Source: Eublepharis macularius
Taxonomy: Eukaryota > Chordata > Lepidosauria > Squamata > Eublepharidae
Reading direction: 5' to 3'
DNA: 64,000 nt
NCBI RefSeq assembly: GCF_028583425.1
Contig: NC_072792.1
Location: 160,772,676 to 160,836,675 of the forward strand
A program made the position numbers and the translations under genes. This document shows, one piece after another, positions 46,419 through 56,100 of the stretch. The notes under the pieces are model-generated. The model did not search any database and was not told the DNA's origin. It worked only from the letters and a program-made list of their open reading frames with translations. Every line of letters starts with the position of its first letter. Position 1 is the stretch's first letter.

Positions 46419-46812
46419 AAAGCACAAGACACAGTTTATTTTAAAGAAAGCAATCATTTTTAACTTATAATACTGAAACTGCCACCATCTGTGACTTGTC
46501 TACAGTTGCCACCATGTGTGACTTGCCCACTGCTGCCACCAGGTGTAAGTCGGCCACATGGTGGCAACAGTGAGCAAGTCACACAGGGTGGCAACTGCGA
46601 GCAGGTCGCACATGGTGGCAGTGGTGGGAAACTCACACATGGTGGCAATGGTGGGAAAGTCACACACGGTGGCAAAAGTGGGAAATTCATGGTGGCAAAT
46701 GCAGGCAAGTCACACATAGTGGTTGCAGCGGGCAAGTCACACATAGTGGCAGTTTCAGTGTTATAACAGTTAAATGATTGCTTTCTTTAAAATAAACTGT
46801 GTCTTGTGCTTT
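46419..46812 (+). repeat. Palindromic element with inverted 27-bp arrays
   Basis: Outer arms of about 65 bp (AAAGCACAAGACACAGTTTA at 46419 and its complement ending at 46812) enclose tandem 27-bp units. About three units on the left read GCCACCATGTGTGACTTGCC; about seven on the right are in the opposite orientation (GGTGGCAATGGTGGGAAAGT). The switch lies at about 46540-46560. Open frames on both strands are a product of the 27-bp (9-codon) period. Confidence 0.88.
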
Positions 46813-46918
46813 TTGCTACAGGGTTGGCAGTGCTAGACCTGGAAAGAAACCCTGAATTCTTGTGGCAGCTGTTCTTCAACCACAGTTCCACCACTTGAGT
46901 GAAACAGGACTGCGTGTG

Positions 46919-47107
46919 ATGGCCCCTTCCTCAAGCACTGTGCTCTTCATAATCTTGTTCTGCTGCTTCAGGGATACAGCAGGCCAGTGCGCTCCTAATT
47001 CTCCTGTTCCCGCTATGATACATGTGTCAAATGGTGGACCATGGGGCTCCTGGGGAAATGTAGAACATTGTCCAACTGGTTATCATGCTGTCGGTTTCTC
47101 ACTGAAG
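46919..47107 (+). CDS. VMO1: VMO1 exon 1 (signal peptide and first repeat)
   Basis: The ATG at 46919 is the only start that places a signal peptide in front of the mature domain. The exon ends FSLK with donor GTATAAC at 47108, in phase 0. An acceptor-like TTTTTGCTACAG ends at 46821, so a separate 5' UTR exon is possible. Confidence 0.9.
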
Positions 47108-50100
47108 GTATAACTGGCCTTTTCAGAACCTCTCTTGCTGACTAGCTGTCACAATTAGAGATGGGCACGAACAGAAAAAAAACAAACATGATGTTTGTTG
47201 TTTGTTGCCATCCACAAACAGGGACTCATGAACAACCATGAACATGGCCCTGTTCACGAAAATGTTCATGGTTGGCTCTTCGTGGGGGCCAGCAGGTTCT
47301 CCTCCAGCCATCATCCAAGTCAAGATCCCTACTGCATCACTCCCAGAAACCTGACCTGAGCGGGCACCAGGAAAGGTACCAATAATAAATAATAGCTTGG
47401 CCCCAGAGCCTGGCAGCAGCCCTGGAACTTGAAGGAGTAGATCCCTATCCCACTATACACAAAGAAAATTCAAGCTCCAATGCACTTTCTATCAAAATGA
47501 CAACAGCAACTCTCTCTCCACTGTCTGCAAAGTCAGAGCTGGGAGCCCCCCTCTCCCCTGGTCTTTGCTCCCTTGTTGTAACAAATTTGGAGCTCCACAC
47601 TTGAAAGGAAGACCTGCCTAACAAGCTAAATTGGGTTTAGATTGGGGTTTCCAGGGCAACAGCAGGAGTTCAGACAGAGTTCAGACAATCCCTGCCTAAG
47701 TTGCCAAGGGAATTGATTGCAGGTGCCAGACTATCTGGCTTGACAAACAGCAACGAATAGCAACAAACAAGGCTTGCAACGACCACCTGTTTGTTTAGAA
47801 TGGGGCCTCATGAACAGCTTGTTCGCGAACAGCAGATTGGGCTGTTTGTGGCTTTTTTTTTGTTCGTATTGCTGTTTGTGCCCATCTCTAGTCACAATCC
47901 CTGAAGTTTCTGCCCTTTTTCCTAAACCATTAACAAAAAAGCTTGCTGATTATTTTTATTTATTTATTTATGTCATTTATAGTCTCCCTTTCTCACTGAG
48001 ACTGAAGGTGGAATTTATAGTGTGAGATTAGTACAATCAGTATCAAATACATTTCCATACAGTGTCCAGGACATTTCCATAGACAATGCCATAGGATAAA
48101 TAAATCAGTGTACAAAGACATAGCTGAATGTCAATAAAAGGTATGGACTGACAAAGACATAGCATTCGTAAGGATCCAATACAGAGTTGAAGAATTACTG
48201 AAACAGAACATAATCAATTCTAGGACTGATATTAGACAACATGAAGCACAGGTAGTATATAGGAGTACGTATTTAAAGCAACAAATAATATGTAAGGCAA
48301 CACAGTGGTGAAGTCTATGGTCCCTAACTCATTAGTGAAGCATCTGAGACTTCCTCCCTACAATACTGCCTTCCTATCTGAGCCTATGAACCAGGCCTGT
48401 AACCACAGGGGGGGCATATGATGGACTTGTCTCAACTAATGTCATTCAAAGCCTCCTTGATAGGTTTCCAGCTTTCACCAGAAACAAGTGTCTAGTTCAG
48501 GGCTCCTCATGACACTCTAGGAGTCTCCCACAACTCTATGGTAGACTATCACTCCCCTGTTATGATGTCACTTCTGGGTTTGTGCTGGATGTGATGTCAC
48601 GCATTCATGCAATGATGAATTTCTTGTCCCCCTCCCACCCCAAATTCTCCTGCTGGGATGCCAGATAGGCCCTAACTGCTTTACAATGGTCTACTCTACA
48701 TTAGACTCCTTTGTTAAAAATTAGTGGCTATAGGCCAGACAGCCAGTGGCTAGAGTATCAGCCAATGACCGATAAGGTCTGGCTTTGAATCCCCACAGAA
48801 TGCTGAAGCTGACTGGGTGACCTTGAGCTAAGTGTCTCATCCTAAACTGAGAGGGCACGATGGCCCACAATGCCTTGGCAAAGGCAGGGAGATTTTGAGG
48901 ACAGTGCATAGGGAGAGTGAAGTTTGGGGAGGTGGTGATACCACTGCCAAATGATGCTGTGAATTTTTTCCTTAATATCTATGGCAAGGCCATAGAAACA
49001 TGGGGAAATTCCTAGAGCATCACTATAGAGACCATTTTCCAAACGTTTTTCCTTCCACTCAAGGGCAGGGGACTGGAGCTGAGGGCTAGAGCCCACTTGC
49101 CACAGGGTGGAAAATGGCAAACCTACTCAGAGGGTTGAGGTAAGGACAAAACAGGGTGGAGACCTTTGTTTGCCACCCTGTGCTCCTTGAAGAAAAGGGA
49201 GGGGTAAAAACATATATTTACACTTCGGTTTGTTTCATACAACTTGAACTATCATGGCTTCCAAGAAGGCATTGTGGGAATTGTAGCTTTTGAAGTCCTG
49301 TGAAATCTTTTGTGTGTCTATAGAACCTGAATTCTCCAAACTTGAATTTACATGGTTGTTTGGAAGACAGTGTGTGTATTTTTTTTTATTTTTAAAAAAC
49401 ATTTCTATGCTGCCTTTCTACCTGAATAGGGTAGATAGTGGTAGCATCCAAAGCAAGGCCTTGGAAGAGGACCAGAATATACAGGCAGGTTCATACGGGA
49501 GAAGGTGATCCTTCAGGTATTAAACCTATTTCAGTTAGTGGTGGTGGTGGACAGTGATGTCAAGTCACAGCTGACCTATGGAGACCCTTGCTGGGTTTTT
49601 CTTGGCAAGAGACTAACAGAGGTAGTTTGCCATTGCCTGCCTCTGTAACGCTGGTCTTCCTTGGAGCTCTCCTATCCAAGTACTAACCAAGGCTGACCCT
49701 GCTTAGCTTCTGAGCTCTGATGAGATTGGGCTTGCCTGGGCTATCCAGGTCAGCGTGTTTCAGTCAATACAGGTAATAAAAGGTTGGATACTGTAGATCT
49801 GTTTTGTTAGGAGAGGGGCCTTCCTCCAGTGATAAAAGCCTTGCCTTGATCCAAGATGCTATTCTGAACATCTTGGGTCTGGGGAAAGCCGTTTTTACTG
49901 GAGAAAAGCACCTCAGAAATTAGAAAAGAGTCCAGTAGCATCTTTAAGATTAACCAACTTTACTGTAGCATAAGCTTTTGAGAACTACAGCTCTCTTCAT
50001 CAGATGCATCTGATGAAGAGAACTGTGGTTCTCGAAAGCTTATGCTACAGTAAAGTTGGTTAGTCTTAAAGGTGCTACTGGACTCTTTTCTATTTTGCTA

Positions 50101-53100
50101 CTACAGACTAACAAGGCTAACTCCTCTGGATCAGGAATTAGAACAGATCAGTGCATAGTCAAAGATTACTCAAACAATTTCTGACTATGCTGGACTCCTG
50201 TGCCACACCTGCAGCATTTAAAACAACTTGCTCAAGAACAAAACCATAAAGACTGTTTGCAAAAAGAGGCTATTTTGGGCACTGGAATCAACACTCTTCT
50301 GCAACACGTTGAAACGGAATTCTTTCCAAACCCTTTCCCCAATTTGCTTTCTCTCTAGTTGTTTGCCTTTTTACTATATGCTTACACTATGAACTTTACA
50401 TAACTCTTTATAGGATCTTGAAAAATCCAGAGAAGATAAGGATCTTGCTACACTGTTCATGTTCAGTCTAAGCTGTTATTACAATACTGTCCAGCCTGGG
50501 TAACAATACTGTGTTCATGGAAGTCCCCAGTAGAAAGCAATATGCCTTGCTTTGGTGCAGTTGTAGTCTTTGAACTTCCTCCAGCACACTGCTGATCCAC
50601 AGCTTTATCACTGTCTCTTTATCTCATACCTCAGATAGAGCCATATCAAGGAAGCGATAAGAAGAACGATGACTCGTCTCTGAACGGCATCCGTCTGGTA
50701 TGCTCTGATGGTACATTAATTTCATCTACTGTTTCAAAGTGAGTGGCTCTTTGTAAACGAGTGTGTGGATGTTTAGATGCAACAGTTCTTGGTCCCTGCT
50801 GTGCCCAAGTGTACCCTGCTGTTCCATGTTATTAGAGATCCAGGAGTGGTTGTAGCAATGGATCAACTGGGGCAGCTGCACTGGACTAAGCAGAGTCCCC
50901 AACCTCCACAAGTCCCCCCCCCCACATGGAGTAGGAAAGAACAGGGAAAGGCAAGTAGACTCCCACTGCTGCCCATGCACACCTGTCCCATATAGGGCTT
51001 AGGGACATATAGGGCTTAGGCAGCCAGATTATGGGAGGGAGGCAGCAGAATGCCTCCCTGGCTGTCAGCTTGGTGGCAGCGGTGACATGTGCCAGCCCTT
51101 GCAGCTGGTTCAGTGGTGCTGCAGTGACAGCATGCATCCACCCACCTGGCAGCTGGCTTGGGGATGGACTCACAAGCCTGCCCATTCAGCAGCCAGTTTG
51201 AGGGTACTAGCAGATACCCACCCTTAGCAGCTGGTAAAACCCATCACCCTTGATACTGGCTGAGGGGCAGCATACTACAGGTGTGCCTGCTACCTGGCAG
51301 CCTGCTCAGTGACCCTGCCATGCAGCATACACCCACTCATATCTAATGAATATTGAATTTGAAAATTCAATATTCATTAGATTAGGAATTTCAGACTCTG
51401 TGGAATTTTGAGAAAGAATTTTGGATTTTTTTCCCTATGCTGGCAGAAGCAATCTGTTAGAATTTAGATTTGTGAGATGAGTTTTGGATTTTTAGAGGAC
51501 TCCTCCTTCTTGCATATTTTAAAATATGATTCCAAAGAAATGAAATGTTTGAGAAAGGGAATGTAAGATTTCACTTTTTGGAGAGGATACAGAAAGGAAA
51601 CAAACCCTTTCTCATGATAGTGTAATTTCCCAAGCTTACTAACATTTATCTCGTTGTAATGCATTGTGCTGGGTTCCAGGAGTGATGGCACTTCCGGGAC
51701 TGACGTCACTTCCGGAAGCGACGTCATCACACATTTTCGGGAGTGTGCGCGTGCTTTGCGTGTGCATATGCAATAATAGAGAGTTCCACCACCTCTTTTC
51801 CCAGAAAAAAAAGCCCTGCCTTCAGGTCAAACCATATCGGGGGTTAAATTGAACATTGAATTATGGCCAGTCACAGCTCGGGGAACAGTATGGATGGGCC
51901 AAGCATGGAATGATATGGTCCCTCCAATCCATGCCAGTCAACATCCTGGCTACAGCATTCAGCATCAATTGAAGTTTCTGAATACTTTTCAAAGGCAGCC
52001 CACGTGGAGTGCAATGCAGTAATCTAATCTAGACGTAACCAGGGCTGGGTCTTTTTTGCCCAGGAAAGGCTGCAGGCGAAGCTGGTAAAAGGCACTCATT
52101 GCCACAGCTGCCACTTGCTTCTCTAGCAGTGGGCCTGGGGCCAAGACCACCCCCAGACTAGGGACCTGTTCCTTTGGGGGGCGTGCAACCCCATCTAGAA
52201 GGGCTGACTCCTTAAATCCTGGCTCAGACCTTTCACTGACCAATAGCACTTCAGTCTTGTCAGGATTAAGCTTCAGTTTATTAGCCCACATCCACTCCAA
52301 AACTACCTTCAATCATCAGTTTAGGGTTTTCACAGCTTCCCTGGGATCAGCTAGAAGGACGACATAGAGCCGAGTGTCATCCACATATTGGCAACAAATC
52401 GGCTCAAATCTTCAGCTGACCTCACCCAGCAGTTTCATGTAGATGTTAAAGAGCATAGGGGACAAGATGGAGCATTGCAGGTCCCACAGACCAAAGGCCA
52501 AGGGACTGAGCAGCAATTCCCTAGTACCACCTCCTGAAACCTACCCTCCAGGCAGGACCAGAGCCATCAGTTAAGATTATGGAAATTTTATGTATGTAGG
52601 ATTACAGGTCTTTTGAGACCATCTGAATGTATGGGATTTGGGGCCCTTTTCAAAAAGCTTGCCACAAATGTAGGGCTGCCAGGTCCCCGTATCCTCCTGG
52701 TGGGAGGGGGGGGGAACCTGGCATCCATCTTTCCCTCGTTCCTTGTGCATGCTTTGCAATTGGCTGATTTCAGCCCCAAATTGGCCCACTGTGAAGTACG
52801 GGAGTGCTCTTGGGGTGCTGCAATGTCATCACTCCCAGTAGTGATGTCGCTGTGCTGCTCCCCGGAGAGCACCCAGAAGGCCCGTTCTCCACCTCCCCCC
52901 CACCAGCCAGGTGAGTGGTGGTGGTGGTGGGGGGGCAGAGTGAGAACAGAGGATCCCCTAGCCCTACTGGGGGACCTAGGATCCTTACCCAGATGAGAAT
53001 TTTGTCTTTTACCTGATCACCATTGACCTGGTCTGGGCAAAGACCCCAGAATGAGTGATATTTCTCTAGAGGCTTGGGCAAAACCCCCAGAGGGCGTGAC

Positions 53101-56100
53101 ATGGTCAAAAGTCAGCAAACAGCAAGCAGCTTAGGCAAAAAGCCAAAACATGCAAACTTGGCTGGGACGGGGAATGTTTTGTAACATTTTACATTGTAAA
53201 GTATGGACATTTTAAAAGAAATATAATTTGAAGCAATATAACTATACAAGTTTAGCAGGAATTAAGCATTCTGATTGCCGAAAGAAAATCAGCTGAGGAT
53301 ATGAGGAGATAGCTCTTGCTAGAAACTGTTTCATTCGTGGCACAGTCTGTTTGAACAGAAGTTAATGATTTGAAAGTCTCAGTAAAACTGACCCAGGATT
53401 CACGGTTGAAGTCCTAGCATTTTTTAATAATAGAGAAAGCCAAATAAGGTAACATAAACCAGCAATTTGACCTGATATTCAAAATAGGACACAGGTAGAA
53501 TCTGCGTGTTCCCCTGTAACTGTGGCCCTTTTCACACTACATATCTGCTTCTGGAACATCGTGAAATGCAGCGTAAAAAACACGGAAGATAGTGTCTTCT
53601 TGCGAGAGTTTTGTGCGATGTTGCGCAAAACTCTTGCAACATGACACTATCTTCCGTGTTTTTTGCGTTGAGTTTCACGATGTTCCAGAAGCAGGTATGT
53701 AGTGTGAAAAGGGCCTGTGAATAGGTATGCACAGAATTTTTGCCAGGTTCCACATGTAATATTGAATATCGACGCAAAGAGTCCTTGCCAAGGTCTATGA
53801 GTCTTTACTGGGAGACCCTCAACAAGTTTGTGCCAATTGAAAAGGAAGATATAGGGGAGAAGGTCTTGAAAAGGGTATAAAAATAGGACCAGGGCTCCAG
53901 AGTGACAGAAGAGAAGGCCTATGGCCTCTCCCTTGCTCGCTGTCTTTGCTCTTTTACAGGTTCTCCTCTACATCCTTTTCTAAATGAGTTTAAGTAGTGC
54001 TGGTGTAATATCTCTCAAGGGAAAGCTCCAATTAAATGAGAAGTGGCCAACTCATTCCATTGTTATATTGCTCTTGGGAACTAGTGAGATTGTTGTAATC
54101 TGGTATTGTAAAGAGTAAGCAATGAGGTAAAGTATTGAGGTAAGATGTGTTAGAATTTTTTGGAGTTTCTGGAGCATTTATCCTCGGGTTGAGGAATCTG
54201 TAATAAGAAGCTGAACTGAAGGAATGAACCATGTTGCCTTAAAATCTTTATTTTTAAAAAAATAATTTTAAATTTTATTTAACACAGAAAATAGCATTTG
54301 ACAGTGAATGGAGTATCAGAAACCGAATATGTAACGGTATTAAAGCTACAAAATATTTCTCCTATTCAGCCCCCATACTTATTTATATTACAATACACTA
54401 TACTCGACACCTTAAAATCTTTATTGTGGCATTGCTGAAATAAAATTGTTTAATATTTGGATTGTGTCTGGTTCCTTTTACATGGAATTTTGCATTTTTT
54501 AGGCTAAAGATAAAAGAGCCCTTGTATGCTGCAGCACAGTGATTAAGTGGTTGGGTTGTGAGTCAGCATTCTGCTGATTCGGATCCCACTCCTGCCATGA
54601 GCTCAGTAGGTGGCCTTGGGTAAGCCACTCCTCTCAGCCCCAGCTCCCCAGCTATATTGTGGGGATAATAACACTAACTTGTTCACTGCTCTGAGTGAGG
54701 CACTGATCTGTTTAGATGAGAGGAATATAAGCACAGTTGTTGTTAGATATAAATTGACAGACCAGTTAACATACTACAAAACTGCTCATTCCTCTGGTTT
54801 GAAGTTTGCTTATTTTTGTCTGTGTGTGCACGCACCGTGGCCATGGCTGGGGATGAGCAAGTCTTAACTACCTATCCATCACACACAGCCTTCCAAGTCT
54901 CTTCCAGTCCTTCCAGGCAGCTCTGTAGGGGCCTTTGCTCCATATCGTGCTGCCTGCTGCCTTTCCTAAATCTTACTTGTGTGCCTGGGGTGGCAGGAAA
55001 GAGGGTGGAGGCTGGCTGCTGGGCCTCATTCCAAACTTCACAGATTTGCAAAACAATACAAGCTTCCTTCTGAGTCCTTCCCCTTCCCTTGCCTTCAGTC
55101 TTTTGTCCCAGGAAAGCCATGTGAGTGCATTTGAGCTCTGTTGCTGCTGTTGCCACTTGCCTCCCTTTGCAATTCTTGCAGTTTGCCTACTAGGGTTGCC
55201 AGTCCCCCCCTGGGGGTGGGGGATCCCCTGCTCCCACCCTCCATCCCCCACCCCTGCTTTCCTGGCTGGTGGGAGAACAGGCAGGGGAACATACTCCCGA
55301 GGCATGCTCTTGGGCAGCATGGCACACTCCTGTGCACCACAATGGGTCAATCTGGGCTCCAAACAGGCTGAATTGATCCTGTTTGGGGACTAAATCAGCC
55401 CGCTGCAAAGCACAGGAGCAATCCAAGGCCCATCATGCCACCCTGGCAGTGCTCCTGTCCTCTGCAGTGGGCTGATTTTAGCCCAAAAATGGGCCCAATT
55501 TGTCCCGAAATTAGCCTAAATCGACCCGCTGCAGACCACAAAAGACCCTAGAACCTGTTGTGTTGCCGCAGCAGTTTCCATGCTCTGCAGCAGACCTATT
55601 TCGGCTGAAACTGGCCCAATTTGTCCTGAAACAGGCCAAAATCAGCCTACTGCAGAGTGCAGGAACACTCCAGAGCCCCACACCACCCCAGCAGCACTCC
55701 CATGCTCCATAGCGGGTTGATTTCAGCCCGAAGCAGGTCCGATCTAGCCACAAATGGGCCTGATTCAGTCCCAAACAGACTGAAATTGTCCTGCTGCAGA
55801 GCATGTGAGTGCTCCCAGGGGCAGCATGTGGCTTGTGTGATGATATCACTTCCCAGAAGTGATGTCATTGATGAGAGCCAGTTCTCCTACCTCCTGCCTG
55901 AAGGGTAAGGGGATCTGGCAACCTTATTGCCTACAGAATGTTTTGTCTGCAGAAGGCTGAGAAGAAGCCTGATAGAGCTCCATGCAGCACAAAATGGGGC
56001 AGGATTGGAGGGAGGGAATGCAGAACCTCTTCAAGCAGCCTGAGCTTTGGTGCTTGCTTGCATTTACTGTTTTCTCTGCCTTTCTGCCTGGAGGGGAGGG

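Noticed and set aside
46460-46766. Overlapping open frames on both strands with Cys-Pro-Pro and Gly-Gly repeats
   Set aside because: They follow from the 27-bp array, whose length is nine codons. There is no start context, signal or similarity to suggest a protein.
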